From Runella zeae DSM 19591 (GTDB taxonomy: Bacteria; Bacteroidota; Bacteroidia; Cytophagales; Spirosomataceae), in NCBI RefSeq assembly GCF_000423565.1, contig NZ_AUIF01000003.1, positions 310,001 to 374,000 of the forward strand: a stretch of DNA of 64,000 nt, read 5' to 3'. Positions 35,052 through 44,409 of the stretch are shown here, in pieces. Made by a program: the position numbers and the translations under genes. Positions within the stretch are counted from its first letter, which is position 1; every line of letters begins with the position of its first letter. The notes under the pieces are model-generated. The model was not told the DNA's origin. It saw nothing but the letters and a program-made list of their open reading frames with translations, and did no database searches.

Positions 35052-37529
35052 TATGATTTTTTTATGAAGCCATTGGTTTTCAATTTTGACGCGAATCAGA
35101 TAAGTACCTAAGGGAAGATTACGTATATCAATCGTATCTTCAAAATCAGGTCTCATATCCCATTGCCGTTTTTGAATTAGTCTACCTTGTAAATCCAGCA
35201 GTTCCCATTCTTGAGCTTTGGGATGAGAGGTTTTGAGATAAAGCTGATTGGTAGAAGGATTTGGGAACACCGTAAAAATATCTTGCTGAGCTGGATTGAT
35301 GCTCGTAATGATGACATTGGCTGTGGCGCTGCCCGAAACCGTACCCGTACCACAACCATTAGAGACTGATTTTAAGGTATAAGTTGTGGGGAAATCGGGC
35401 TTTACTGTGACGATAGCAGGAGACGTGCTAGTAGTAGCCGTGGTATTGTCAGACAATACGTACGTCCAAGGACCATCACCTCCTAGCTGTATAATCAATA
35501 AAAACTCTTCGCCCGGTTTGATTGGGAAATTACCGCCACCGCTAAGCACGGCAGTAGGCGCAAGAGCCAACGAAAAAGGAGCAGAGGGAACACTCACAAT
35601 CGCCGCATTATTTACTGCTATGGTACGTATTTGATATTTCCCGTTTTGTTCGAGCGTTGTAGGGATAGATACTTTAATGGGGCTTTGGCTGGCCGTACCA
35701 ATAATGGTTGGGTTGGCAAAAGACCCATTTTTATCGGATAATTGCGCTTGAAACACCGTATTGGCTGGGAGTGAGCCGCCAATCGTAAATTTTATGTCTG
35801 TTTCTTTACCAGCGCAGATGCCAGTGCTCAAGTCTTCGGTCATGATGCGGGGAATCACCGTCACAGTAGCACTACCAGTAGCAGTTCCTTCTCCACAGGC
35901 GTTTTTGACCGACGTGATGGTATAAGCCGTGGTTTGAGAAGGTGTCAGGTTTATGGTCAAAGGAGAAGTAGAAGTTGAGCCAGTAGTTCCGTCGGATAAA
36001 GTATAGGTCCAAGGGCCTTCTCCTGAGAAGGTAAGTACCAAAGAGGTGTTTTCTCCAAAATTGATAGTTGTATTGCCACTAATAGAAGCACTAGAACGTA
36101 CTTTAAGTACAAAAGGCTCGCTGCTTACGCTGCTAGCAGGAGCACTGGCAATCACCCGAATACGGTACAAACTGCCAGCGGGTAAGGTAGTCGGTAAAGT
36201 AATATTGATAGGGCTACTTGAGGCGGTTCCTAATGACAAAGGATTTGTAAAACTCCCTACGGCATCAGATAGCTGAGCTGTATATGTCACGGTCGTCGAG
36301 AAAATGCCACTAACGGTAAAAGGCAAACTAACTCCTACGCCGGCACACACACTTCCTAAAGCTAATTCTGCCACGCTAATACGAGGAATGACCGTAATAA
36401 GAGCATTGCCCGAAACGGTACCTATGCCACAGGCATTGCTTATTGAAGTGAGCGTGTAGTTAGTAGTAGTAGTGGGGGCTACTCGTACGGTGGTGGGGGA
36501 GGTATTGGTAGTGGCAGCGGTACGGCCACTGATTTGGTAAGTCCAAGGTGCTTCACCCGTAAACGCAACGGAAAGGTTGGTAGAGTCGCCAATACCGATG
36601 GTATTGGTGCCAGTAATGATAGCAGTGGGTAAGGGCTTTATCGCAAAAGCATCAGTGGTATTGGAAGAGGCTGCGGCATTGGCTACTACTCTGATACGAT
36701 AGCCCGCTCCAGCGGCGAGATTGGCTGGCAGCACCACACTAATAGGGCTAGCAGTAGCTGTACCTATGGCAATAGGACTGCCAAAACTCCCCGTAGCATT
36801 TGACAATTGGGCAGTATACGTCACTTGAGTGGTATCAAAAGTACCTATTTGAGTAAATGCTACTGACGAAGAAGCTCCCGCACAGAGGCTTGTAGGAGTA
36901 AAACTGGCATTGATGATAGGAAGTACCTTGATACGGGCACTGCCTGCCACGGTGCCTGGGCCGCAGGCATTACTAACAGATTGTAAGGCATAGGTCGTCG
37001 AAACAGTGGGCTGTACAGCTCCTAGGAGAGGGTTGGTGGAAGTAGTGCCTGTGTTTGTATTGGTAAATGTGTAAGTCCAAGGACTACTGCCTGTAAACTG
37101 CACAGTGAGGGTGGCACTTCCTCCTCTGATGATAGTAGTGTCGCCTTTGAGAGTGGCTGTAGCGGGATGGAGTAGGGTAAAAGATTCGGAGGGGACATAA
37201 GTAACACCCGCCACATCTGTAATGACCCTAATACGATAATCTCCCACGGGGGTGTTGGCAGGAATAGTAACTACAATAGGGCTACTTGTACCAGTGGCAA
37301 GTACGGTAGGAGTAGAAAAAGTAAAAGACCCGCTAGAGTTGGAAAGCTGAACGGTATATTGGCGATTTCCGGTGACGTTCGAAACCAAAAATGCCACTGA
37401 CAAGTTAGTACCCGAACAAATAGTCGTGGGTACATTGCTGGTCACAATAAAAGGAAACTGCGCAAATAACTTATTTTGAGCTAGTAGTAAATTTAAAAAT
37501 ATGAATGTAAAACGATAAAACAATCTCAT
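35043..37529 (-). CDS. Secreted Ig-like repeat protein with T9SS type A sorting domain
   Basis: 828 residues, with a signal peptide ending near LFAQ (about 24). Four tandem copies of a bipartite ~175-190-residue module fill residues ~30-740. The first half reads CAG...QLSDxxGSF...YRIRV and the second GDTTI...PWTYTLSDGTT...TYTLxSVxNACGxGT. A C-terminal type A T9SS signal follows (VFPNPSTNQLYLKTS ... WLHKKIIKK). There is no enzymatic domain, so a surface or adhesin-like role is plausible. The same modules occur twice in the phosphatase encoded at 29984-32845. Expression is from a -7 element at 37615-37622 with a 10-bp inverted repeat in the leader. Confidence 0.87.
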   Translation of the reverse strand: MRLFYRFTFIFLNLLLAQNKLFAQFPFIVTSNVPTTICSGTNLSVAFLVSNVTGNRQYTVQLSNSSGSFTFSTPTVLATGTSSPIVVTIPANTPVGDYRIRVITDVAGVTYVPSESFTLLHPATATLKGDTTIIRGGSATLTVQFTGSSPWTYTFTNTNTGTTSTNPLLGAVQPTVSTTYALQSVSNACGPGTVAGSARIKVLPIINASFTPTSLCAGASSSVAFTQIGTFDTTQVTYTAQLSNATGSFGSPIAIGTATASPISVVLPANLAAGAGYRIRVVANAAASSNTTDAFAIKPLPTAIITGTNTIGIGDSTNLSVAFTGEAPWTYQISGRTAATTNTSPTTVRVAPTTTTNYTLTSISNACGIGTVSGNALITVIPRISVAELALGSVCAGVGVSLPFTVSGIFSTTVTYTAQLSDAVGSFTNPLSLGTASSSPINITLPTTLPAGSLYRIRVIASAPASSVSSEPFVLKVRSSASISGNTTINFGENTSLVLTFSGEGPWTYTLSDGTTGSTSTSPLTINLTPSQTTAYTITSVKNACGEGTATGSATVTVIPRIMTEDLSTGICAGKETDIKFTIGGSLPANTVFQAQLSDKNGSFANPTIIGTASQSPIKVSIPTTLEQNGKYQIRTIAVNNAAIVSVPSAPFSLALAPTAVLSGGGNFPIKPGEEFLLIIQLGGDGPWTYVLSDNTTATTSTSPAIVTVKPDFPTTYTLKSVSNGCGTGTVSGSATANVIITSINPAQQDIFTVFPNPSTNQLYLKTSHPKAQEWELLDLQGRLIQKRQWDMRPDFEDTIDIRNLPLGTYLIRVKIENQWLHKKIIKK

Positions 37530-37548
37530 AAAATATTGTCCGTTAAAT

Positions 37549-37589
37549 GTTATCTGAAGCGAATTAAAAGATAAAAAATTTCAGATAAC
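37549..37589 (-). promoter_or_regulatory. Inverted repeat in the leader of the Ig-repeat gene
   Basis: GTTATCTGAA (37549-37558) and TTCAGATAAC (37580-37589) are perfect 10-bp inverted arms separated by 21 bp, between the -7 element and the start codon. It could be an mRNA hairpin or an operator. Confidence 0.55.
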
Positions 37590-37614
37590 GTATAATCTAC
37601 CTCAATCCTACTAG

Positions 37615-37622
37615 CAAAGATA
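37615..37622 (-). promoter_or_regulatory. -7 element of the Ig-repeat gene
   Basis: On the minus strand the sequence is TATCTTTG followed by C, an exact TAnnTTTG match about 85 bp upstream of the start codon. Confidence 0.5.
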
Positions 37623-37672
37623 CAAGACCCTACGTGAGAATTTTGTATTTTCGCCCCAATTCTATAAAAAAC

Positions 37673-38383
37673 ATGTCTATCCGTATCCAAAACCTTACGA
37701 AAATTTATGGCAGTCAAAAGGCTGTCGATGATATAAGTTTTGATGTAAATCCCGGAGAAATTGTAGGTTTTTTGGGCCCTAATGGTGCGGGTAAATCTAC
37801 TACCATGAAAATCACCACTTGCTATTTATCGGCTACTAGCGGTAAAGTAGAAGTCAATGGTTTTGAGGTAGCTCAGCACTCCATGCAGGTACGGCGTAGT
37901 ATAGGGTATTTGCCAGAGCACAATCCTCTCTACACTGATATGTACATCAAAGAGTTTTTGCGTTTTGTGGGAGCCTTGTATGACCTCAAAGGTAGAGAAC
38001 TTACCCTTCGAGTCAATGAAATGATAGAAATGTGTGGGTTAGAGATAGAGCAACACAAAAAAATTGGGCAGTTATCCAAAGGCTATCGGCAGCGTGTAGG
38101 TTTGGCGCAGGCATTGATTCACAATCCACCCGTACTTATCTTGGATGAAGCTACTACAGGCCTAGACCCCAATCAAATCATTGAGATTAGAAATCTTATC
38201 AAGACCGTTGGTCAACAAAAAACCGTATTGTTTTCGTCGCATATTATGCAAGAGGTAGAGGCTATTTGCAATCGTGTTGTCATTATCAATCGAGGTAGAG
38301 TAGTGGCCAATCGTATTTTGGAAGATTTACAAAATGAAGGTAAACCGCTCGAAGAAGTTTTCAGAGAGCTAACTACGCAATAG
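37673..38383 (+). CDS. gldA: ABC transporter ATP-binding protein, GldA-like
   Basis: 236 residues from the ATG at 37673 (MSIRIQNLTKIYG); the longer frame from 37634 has no support. Walker A GPNGAGKST, signature LSKGYRQRVGLAQAL, Walker B LILDEATTGLDPNQ and the switch His in SSHIMQEVE are present. Closest to GldA, the ATPase of the GldAFG complex needed for gliding in Flavobacterium. GldA is usually about 300 residues; this one lacks most of the C-terminal extension and ends EEVFRELTTQ. No gldF or gldG permease gene is adjacent, so the partner must lie elsewhere, and a generic ABC-2-type exporter remains possible. Confidence 0.8.
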   Translation: MSIRIQNLTKIYGSQKAVDDISFDVNPGEIVGFLGPNGAGKSTTMKITTCYLSATSGKVEVNGFEVAQHSMQVRRSIGYLPEHNPLYTDMYIKEFLRFVGALYDLKGRELTLRVNEMIEMCGLEIEQHKKIGQLSKGYRQRVGLAQALIHNPPVLILDEATTGLDPNQIIEIRNLIKTVGQQKTVLFSSHIMQEVEAICNRVVIINRGRVVANRILEDLQNEGKPLEEVFRELTTQ

Positions 38384-38385
38384 CT

Positions 38386-38393
38386 TATCTTTG
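38386..38393 (+). promoter_or_regulatory. -7 element of the outer-membrane protein gene
   Basis: TATCTTTG begins 3 bp after the gldA stop and lies 77 bp before the next start codon. Exact TAnnTTTG match; no clear -33 TTG. Confidence 0.45.
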
Positions 38394-38469
38394 AATTTCG
38401 TTTGAAACAAAAGCCTTATTTCGCACGTATTATACTAAGTATCTTTTATTCTTTATTTATAACAACACC

Positions 38470-39135
38470 ATGAGAAATACCACATTGATGCTAGGGGTTC
38501 TTGGCTGGCTTTTTGCATTTTCGGCCTTGGCCCAAAATACAGCTAATCCCGATGCACCTCCGGTAAGGCAGGAAGAAGGACCTATCAAGGTTATGAATGA
38601 ACCTCCCAAGAAAAAACCCGAGCGTGCTCCTTCAGCTTTGGACAAATTGCGCTTAGGGGGAAGTATCGGCCCGCTTTCGTTTGGAACAGTGACGAGTATA
38701 GGCGTATCGCCCGTGGCGGGATATCAAGTAACAGACCGCTTGGCCTTGGGTGCTGGTGTCACTTATCAATACACGAGTATTCGTTATCGTTCTTTTGGGA
38801 GTACTGCTGCCTACAAAGAAAGCTACGATAACTACGGAGGGAGAGTGTTTGGGATGTTTAATGTATTTGAAAGCATCAATCTAAACGCAGAGTACGAAAC
38901 CCTAAATGTCCAATACCGCGATTATCTCTCCAATGGGATTGCCCGTCGTAAATGGATTAATTCTGCTCTGGTGGGAGCTTCCTATTCTACACCCATAGGT
39001 GGGCGATTTATTAAAGCATTCAACATTATGTTGCTTTACAATCTGAGCTACAATAGTCTCGTCAATCCTTCGTATCCTTCCGAAAATATTTATCCTACTT
39101 CTAGCCCTTTGGTAATTAGAGCGGTATTGTTTTAG
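38470..39135 (+). CDS. Outer-membrane beta-barrel protein, unknown function
   Basis: 221 residues with a signal peptide ending ALAQ (about 22). A Pro/Lys/Glu-rich periplasmic linker (about 23-55) leads into alternating aromatic strands from about 58 to the end, with a terminal Phe, the usual barrel-assembly signal. YQVTDRLALGAGVTYQYTS and FGMFNVFESINLNAEYE are typical of small outer-membrane barrels. Function not known. Own promoter directly after gldA, and a strong terminator. Confidence 0.75.
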   Translation: MRNTTLMLGVLGWLFAFSALAQNTANPDAPPVRQEEGPIKVMNEPPKKKPERAPSALDKLRLGGSIGPLSFGTVTSIGVSPVAGYQVTDRLALGAGVTYQYTSIRYRSFGSTAAYKESYDNYGGRVFGMFNVFESINLNAEYETLNVQYRDYLSNGIARRKWINSALVGASYSTPIGGRFIKAFNIMLLYNLSYNSLVNPSYPSENIYPTSSPLVIRAVLF

Positions 39136-39151
39136 GAGGAGGTGGTTCAAT

Positions 39152-39189
39152 AAAAAATGGAAATCGGCATTCACCGATTTCCATTTTTT
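39152..39189. terminator. Bidirectional terminator
   Basis: AAAAAATGGAAATCGG and CCGATTTCCATTTTTT flank a 6-nt loop, giving a 16-bp arm that includes the A/T tails. It lies between convergent genes. Confidence 0.9.
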
Positions 39190-39215
39190 ATTGGTATATG
39201 AAGAGTTAAAAAACT

Positions 39216-40463
39216 TTATTCTTTTACACTCTCAAATTGGGTCAGGCGATGGCCCATTTTGTCTCTTTTAGTAAGCAAATATCCTTCATTATGAGGGTTA
39301 GCAAGCATCTCGATGGGAGTTACGTCCACGATTTCGAGACCATATCCCATCAAGCCTACTCTTTTCTTAGGATTGTTTGAAATCAGATTGATTTTGCTGA
39401 TTCCCAAATCGCGCAAAATTTGGGCTCCTACACCATAATCGCGCTCGTCCATTTTGAAGCCCAGAGCAATATTGGCTTCCACAGTATCAAGGCCATTTTC
39501 TTGAAGTTTATAAGCCTTCAATTTGTTGATAAGACCAATCCCACGGCCTTCTTGATTCATATAAACCACCACTCCTTTGCCAGCTTTTTCGACCATTTGC
39601 ATAGAAGCATGAAGCTGTGGTCCACAGTCGCACCGGCACGATCCAAAAATATCGCCAGTAACACAAGAAGAGTGCACTCTTACTAAAATAGGTTCGTCTT
39701 TTTCCCAAGTGCCTTTAATGAGAGCTAAGTGCAAATCGTCGGTATTGGTTTGTCTAAACGCAACCATCTCAAAATGCCCCCATTCAGTAGGCATATCTAC
39801 GGCGATTTCGCGCTTGATGAGCGTTTCGGTACGAAGGCGATACTCAATCAGGTCTTTGATGGATACTAGCTTCATATCAAACTTGTCGGCCAATACCCTC
39901 AGCTCAGGCAGGCGAGCCATACTACCGTCTTCGTTAAGAATTTCGATTAGCACACCTGCGGGCGCCAATCCCGCCAATCTAGCAAAATCGATGGCGGCTT
40001 CGGTATGGCCCGTACGCCGCAATACCCCACCCGGCATCGAACGAAGCGGAAAAATATGTCCGGGGCGCCCAAGTTCTTCGGGGCGCGTGTCAGGGTTTAC
40101 CAAGGCTTGGATAGTTTTGGCGCGGTCAGAAGCCGAAATTCCCGTAGTACAGCCATAACCTAACAAATCTACCGAAACAGTAAAAGGAGTTTCGTGACTA
40201 GAGGTATTGTTACCGACCATCATTTTAAGACCCAGTTCGTCGCAGCGTTCTACTGTAAGAGGAGCACACATCAAACCGCGTCCTTCTTTGACCATAAAAT
40301 TGACCATCTCTGGGGTAATCTTTTCGGCAGCACATATGAAGTCTCCCTCATTTTCTCGGTCTTCATCATCAACTACAATGATGATTTTTCCTTCCCTAAT
40401 TTCACGAATCGCATCTTCAATTGAGTCGAGTGGAATGGAATTGGTATTATTATTGCTATCCAT
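39216..40463 (-). CDS. ribBA: Bifunctional 3,4-dihydroxy-2-butanone-4-phosphate synthase / GTP cyclohydrolase II
   Basis: 415 residues catalysing the two entry reactions of riboflavin synthesis. The RibB half (about 1-205) has [16 protein letters not shown] (acidic metal-binding loop) and [14 protein letters not shown]. The RibA half (about 210-410) has the zinc-binding [18 protein letters not shown] and [18 protein letters not shown]. Both halves appear complete. It is a single gene with an exact -7 element at 40561-40568 on its strand, about 95 bp upstream. I see no FMN riboswitch in that short leader. Confidence 0.97.
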   Translation of the reverse strand: MDSNNNTNSIPLDSIEDAIREIREGKIIIVVDDEDRENEGDFICAAEKITPEMVNFMVKEGRGLMCAPLTVERCDELGLKMMVGNNTSSHETPFTVSVDLLGYGCTTGISASDRAKTIQALVNPDTRPEELGRPGHIFPLRSMPGGVLRRTGHTEAAIDFARLAGLAPAGVLIEILNEDGSMARLPELRVLADKFDMKLVSIKDLIEYRLRTETLIKREIAVDMPTEWGHFEMVAFRQTNTDDLHLALIKGTWEKDEPILVRVHSSCVTGDIFGSCRCDCGPQLHASMQMVEKAGKGVVVYMNQEGRGIGLINKLKAYKLQENGLDTVEANIALGFKMDERDYGVGAQILRDLGISKINLISNNPKKRVGLMGYGLEIVDVTPIEMLANPHNEGYLLTKRDKMGHRLTQFESVKE

Positions 40464-40560
40464 GTATCAGATAAGAAATAGAATGTTGAAAATCACGTTT
40501 TATGCTTACATACTTGTTAAAGCAAAACCGTACTCAGTGTGTTAGTGAAACAACTTTCAG

Positions 40561-40568
40561 CAAAGATA
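40561..40568 (-). promoter_or_regulatory. -7 element of ribBA
   Basis: Minus-strand TATCTTTG followed by C. It overlaps the probable promoter area of the divergent T9SS gene. Confidence 0.55.
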
Positions 40569-40606
40569 CGTTCTTTGGCGGGAAGGAAAGTAGAAATCGA
40601 AAAGCT

Positions 40607-42574
40607 ATGAGGAGATATCTTTTATTTTTGTTTTCATGTGTCTGTTTTACAGGTGTTTATGCTCAGCAAATCAACTGGTGTACAAACTCCAATGCAGCTC
40701 AGGGAGGCTTCAAGGTCAATGGCACGAATGGAACAGTCAAAGGCTGTGCTTTCCAAAACAACGGTTTTGAGGTGACGGTTGAAGGAACAGTGGCAAATGA
40801 TACCTATGTTTTTGATTATAGAGGAGGGGATCCTACGTTACCTAACGGGGGACTAACGAATGTAAAAAAATTCAAATATTTTAAGCAAGGTACTTATCAG
40901 ATTTTACAATTTGCTAGTAATGGTACCGGCTCCATTGCTTGCCGAACAGTGGAGGTGTATTACCCCCCTAATTTTACGGTAAGAGCTTGTAGTGGGCGCC
41001 AAGTGCAAGTCACTATTCCTGACGATAGCACAGCGCAGCGGTATGATGAGTTCAGAATTGATTGGGGAGATGGTACCACAAGCTTGGTATCAAAAAGCAG
41101 CAATATGAAATCTCTTCATGCTTATTCCTCGGCCATCAGTACTGCCAATGTTTTGGTGTCGGGACTGGTAGGAGGTGAGGTGGTAGGAGGCTGTGTCAAA
41201 CCCTCCGCAGGTATAGCACTCAATACTACACCTCTTTCATCAGTGGCTATTCGTAAAGTAACAGTGCGCGACAATGGCACTGTAGCAATCTTGGTGAGAG
41301 GTACCCAAGGTGCTGCTGCCGAAGTAGAGGTAAGCGAAAACAACGGAACTTATCGTAGCTCAGGCCAACTTATGACTACCAATGATACTACTACAGTGAT
41401 AGTAAGTAACATCAACGCCCTCAACAACGATTATTGCTTTAGACTCTCTGCAAAAGATGGCTGCGAAAATACTTCTACGCAACTCTCTAATGTAGTATGT
41501 GCTACCAACCTAGAAGTAACCGCCCAAAACCGACAAAATGAACTGAAATGGAAGCAATATCCTACGGATCCAAATTTTCTGGGCTACAGGATTGTCCGAA
41601 ACTCATCCATAGCTCAGGTGGTTCCGAGTATTGCTACTACTACCCAAATCGACGCCAATGTAGTGTGTGGAGAGCAATATTGCTATCAATTGGTGGTTCA
41701 GCTATCGGGAGGAGTGGAGTCGGTATCATCGCTCAAATGCGTCAAAGCGATTTCTAACATCATTCCCTCTGGAGTAAGAACGCCCTCTGTTAGTGTAGAT
41801 GAAAGTACCCAAAAAATACACGTAATCAGTACATCTCCTACTTCGGGCATTACAAATTCTTATAAGTTAGTTTATCTACGTTCGGATGATGGTAGTAATA
41901 ATTTTAAAGAAATAGCTACCCAAAGTAACTCATTTTTGTATATCGACAACGAAGCAGACCCTGCCAAACAATCTTATTGTTATAAAATTCAATATGAAAA
42001 TGCTTGCGGAAATCGCTCAGAACCTACGCCACCTCTCTGTAGTGTTTATCTCACTTCCAAAACCACCTCAACGGTGGACTGGACCTCTCAGTCTCCCTTT
42101 GAGGTTCAGGTGAATCAATACGAATTGGAGATTTTGGACGAACAAGGCATTTTGGTAGATCAGGTACCTGTAGGAGGTAATCTGAGTTATAATCCAGAGG
42201 TTTATAACCCCAATCAACAATTGTTTAGGTATCGTATCATTGCTTATCCTCAAGGAGGAGCGGGGGCTAGTTATTCCAATTTTTTTGTATTTCAGCGTGA
42301 AGCTACGGTTTTTGTACCCGATGCTTTTTCGCCAAACGATGACAATATCAACGATAAATTTGCTCCCAAAGGACAGTTTTTGGATACCTCAAAGCTAATT
42401 ATATACAATCGTTGGGGACAGCCTCTTTTTGAAACCGATAACGCTTTTGACGGATGGGATGGAAAAATCAATGGTCAGCCAGCTTCGGAGGGAACTTATA
42501 TTTACCGTATCGAGATCAAAGACTCTTTAGGCAAAGGATTTGTCAAAACAGGCACTCTACTTTTGGCACGTTAG
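40607..42574 (+). CDS. Secreted protein with gliding-motility-associated (T9SS type B) C-terminal domain
   Basis: 655 residues from the ATG at 40607 (MRRYLLFLFSC), with a signal peptide ending VYAQ. The longer frame from 40502 adds a segment without a signal. A PKD-like stretch (FDYRGGD...LTNVKKF) and several fibronectin-type folds fill the middle. The C-terminal ~90 residues (FVPDAFSPNDDNINDKFAPK to GTYIYRIEIKD) are the type B sorting domain (CHU_C/gliding-associated) that directs T9SS export. The final 4 bp overlap the convergent response-regulator gene. Function is probably surface adhesion or structure. Confidence 0.88.
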   Translation: MRRYLLFLFSCVCFTGVYAQQINWCTNSNAAQGGFKVNGTNGTVKGCAFQNNGFEVTVEGTVANDTYVFDYRGGDPTLPNGGLTNVKKFKYFKQGTYQILQFASNGTGSIACRTVEVYYPPNFTVRACSGRQVQVTIPDDSTAQRYDEFRIDWGDGTTSLVSKSSNMKSLHAYSSAISTANVLVSGLVGGEVVGGCVKPSAGIALNTTPLSSVAIRKVTVRDNGTVAILVRGTQGAAAEVEVSENNGTYRSSGQLMTTNDTTTVIVSNINALNNDYCFRLSAKDGCENTSTQLSNVVCATNLEVTAQNRQNELKWKQYPTDPNFLGYRIVRNSSIAQVVPSIATTTQIDANVVCGEQYCYQLVVQLSGGVESVSSLKCVKAISNIIPSGVRTPSVSVDESTQKIHVISTSPTSGITNSYKLVYLRSDDGSNNFKEIATQSNSFLYIDNEADPAKQSYCYKIQYENACGNRSEPTPPLCSVYLTSKTTSTVDWTSQSPFEVQVNQYELEILDEQGILVDQVPVGGNLSYNPEVYNPNQQLFRYRIIAYPQGGAGASYSNFFVFQREATVFVPDAFSPNDDNINDKFAPKGQFLDTSKLIIYNRWGQPLFETDNAFDGWDGKINGQPASEGTYIYRIEIKDSLGKGFVKTGTLLLAR

Positions 42575-43290
42575 TTAGGCTTGCGGTATTGCTCCTCAAA
42601 TTGACTCAAAAACCGACTACCGACGGGGATTTGCGTTTGTGAAATCTGAATTTTAGATTTCTGAAATGCCGTAATCTTGTCGAGTGCTACAATAAACGAT
42701 TGATGTACTCTACAAAACTGACTGACGGGGAGTTTGGCTTCTATGGCTTTCAAATTAAGTCGTGTCAAAATAGGCCTAGTCTGTTGGGTAGTGTATATTT
42801 TGACGTAGTCCTTCATTCCTTCTATGTAAAGAATCGTATCAAAAAACAATTTGATTTGCTTGTATTCCGAAAAAACAAAAAAGAAATTCTGCGCTGCTTC
42901 TGAGGGTGTTACTATATCTTTTTGACGTAGTAAAAACAATTCTTGGGCTTTTTCGCAGGCTTTTAAAAATCGTTGAAAGGGCACAGGTTTGAGTAAATAA
43001 TCAATGATGTTGAGCTCATATCCTTCTAGGGCGTATTGTTGATAGGCGGTAATAAAAATCACCATTGGAGGTTTTTGAAGGTTCTTTAAAAACTGAATGC
43101 CCGTCAGAGTGGGCATTTGTATATCCAAAAAAATCAAATCAATCATTCCTTCAGAAAGTAGCTCTACCGACGAGAGTGGATTGGAAAAAGTAGCTACTAA
43201 CTCCAAAAAATCTACTTGGCCAATATCGTCGGCAAGCATTTCAAGCGCAAAAGGCTCATCATCTATCGCAATACACTTAAGTCGTGTCAT
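42571..43290 (-). CDS. LytTR-family response regulator
   Basis: 239 residues. The receiver domain (about 1-120) has acidic pocket IDDEP, phospho-acceptor Asp56 in LIFLDIQMP, Thr in FITAYQ and Lys in DYLLKPVPF. The C-terminal LytTR DNA-binding domain (about 140-235) has FFDTILYIEGMKDYVKIYT and FCRVHQSFIVALDKI. LytTR proteins bind short direct repeats. It is encoded just after the sensor kinase with a 4-bp overlap (ATGA), making a classic pair. Its likely target is the divergent CotH operon or its own promoter, where GTTAAG repeats are found. Confidence 0.95.
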   Translation of the reverse strand: MTRLKCIAIDDEPFALEMLADDIGQVDFLELVATFSNPLSSVELLSEGMIDLIFLDIQMPTLTGIQFLKNLQKPPMVIFITAYQQYALEGYELNIIDYLLKPVPFQRFLKACEKAQELFLLRQKDIVTPSEAAQNFFFVFSEYKQIKLFFDTILYIEGMKDYVKIYTTQQTRPILTRLNLKAIEAKLPVSQFCRVHQSFIVALDKITAFQKSKIQISQTQIPVGSRFLSQFEEQYRKPN

Positions 43291-44369
43291 GGTTGTAAAA
43301 CTAAATGGAGGCTGACTTTAAAAATACCGTTTTCTTGTTTGATTTGTAAATCATGGGTGCTTGGATAATGTAACGCTAAGCGTTGGCGTACATTTTGAAT
43401 CCCAATGCCAGACTGTCCTTCGGGTGGTAGGTTGTTGTCAAAAATAGGATTTTCGGCCCTAAAATTGAGTTTCTTATTTTGGACGATTATCTTGAAAATA
43501 ATTTGACTCCTATGACTGCTGTGTAGGCCATATTTGAAGGCATTTTCTACAAAAGGAATAAACAACAACGGCTCAATGACTAACGAGTCGATTTCTCCTT
43601 CATATATCAACAAAACCTCATCCTTGGACGTGAGCCTTATTTTTTGAAGGTCGATGTAATGTTCTAGGTGATTGATTTCTTTTATTAAGGGGACTTTTTC
43701 GGCATTTGCTTCATAAATCATGTATCGCAAAAGTTGAGATAATTTTACCACGATCTCTTCCGCTTTGTCAGACTTTTGGCGGGTAAGCCAACGTAGATTG
43801 TTGAGGGTATTGAACAAAAAATGCGGACTGATTTGAAGTTTTAAAACCGCCAACTCGGCCGCTACTTTTTCTAACTGAATCTGTTGTTTTTCTTCTTGTT
43901 CGTGGAGGCGATCCCTCACTAGAGCAAGCATCGAACTTACTAATGACACAAAAGAAAAAGACAAGAAAGTAGCGATAATACGAGGAATAGGAATAAAAAA
44001 AGAAGGTGGCGGAGGGGGAGGCACACCACGAAAGTTAGCGGGCGGTTTTGGTATAAAACCTTGTCCATTAAAGACAAAAGAACGTAGTAAGAAATCTGGG
44101 ACCAAAAGACAAATAAAGAAACCTACCAAAAAAGCTATTACAAAAGGCAATGCCTTTTTGGTAGTGAGCAAGGCCGGGGTGTATCGTTGGAGATTGAGAT
44201 AAAAAAATAAAATAAAGAGTCCATTCTCAAATAATTTGATGAATATCATCCTTTTGAAGTGAGGTTCTTTCGAAAATTCAGAAAATGGAAAGACTAAGAA
44301 GGGAGTACATATAAACACACTCCACCCCAATATATGCAGCAAAACATTGTATCGCTGGAGGTACTTCAT
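43287..44369 (-). CDS. LytS-like sensor histidine kinase
   Basis: 360 residues. Four membrane segments in the first ~150 residues are interrupted by a Pro-rich loop (FRGVPPPPPPSFF). A coiled linker follows, then the His_kinase domain with phospho-acceptor His in LKLQISPHFLFNTLNNLRWL. The ATPase domain has N-box FVENAFKYGLHS and G-box GIGIQNVRQRL. No separate periplasmic sensor domain is visible, so the signal is probably sensed in or near the membrane. It is paired with the LytTR regulator and divergent from the CotH operon. Confidence 0.93.
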   Translation of the reverse strand: MKYLQRYNVLLHILGWSVFICTPFLVFPFSEFSKEPHFKRMIFIKLFENGLFILFFYLNLQRYTPALLTTKKALPFVIAFLVGFFICLLVPDFLLRSFVFNGQGFIPKPPANFRGVPPPPPPSFFIPIPRIIATFLSFSFVSLVSSMLALVRDRLHEQEEKQQIQLEKVAAELAVLKLQISPHFLFNTLNNLRWLTRQKSDKAEEIVVKLSQLLRYMIYEANAEKVPLIKEINHLEHYIDLQKIRLTSKDEVLLIYEGEIDSLVIEPLLFIPFVENAFKYGLHSSHRSQIIFKIIVQNKKLNFRAENPIFDNNLPPEGQSGIGIQNVRQRLALHYPSTHDLQIKQENGIFKVSLHLVLQP

Positions 44370-44393
44370 TGTTTATGAATTTTTAGAGTGAGG

Positions 44394-44401
44394 CAATATT
44401 A
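44394..44401 (-). promoter_or_regulatory. Weak -7 element of the sensor kinase gene
   Basis: Minus-strand TAATATTG differs from TAnnTTTG at one base and lies about 25 bp from the start codon. The GTTAAG repeats sit just upstream, near the -33 position. Confidence 0.3.
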
Positions 44402-44409
44402 GGTTAATT

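Noticed and set aside
40464-40606. FMN riboswitch upstream of ribBA
   Set aside because: The leader predicted from the -7 element is under 100 nt and lacks the conserved FMN-aptamer segments.
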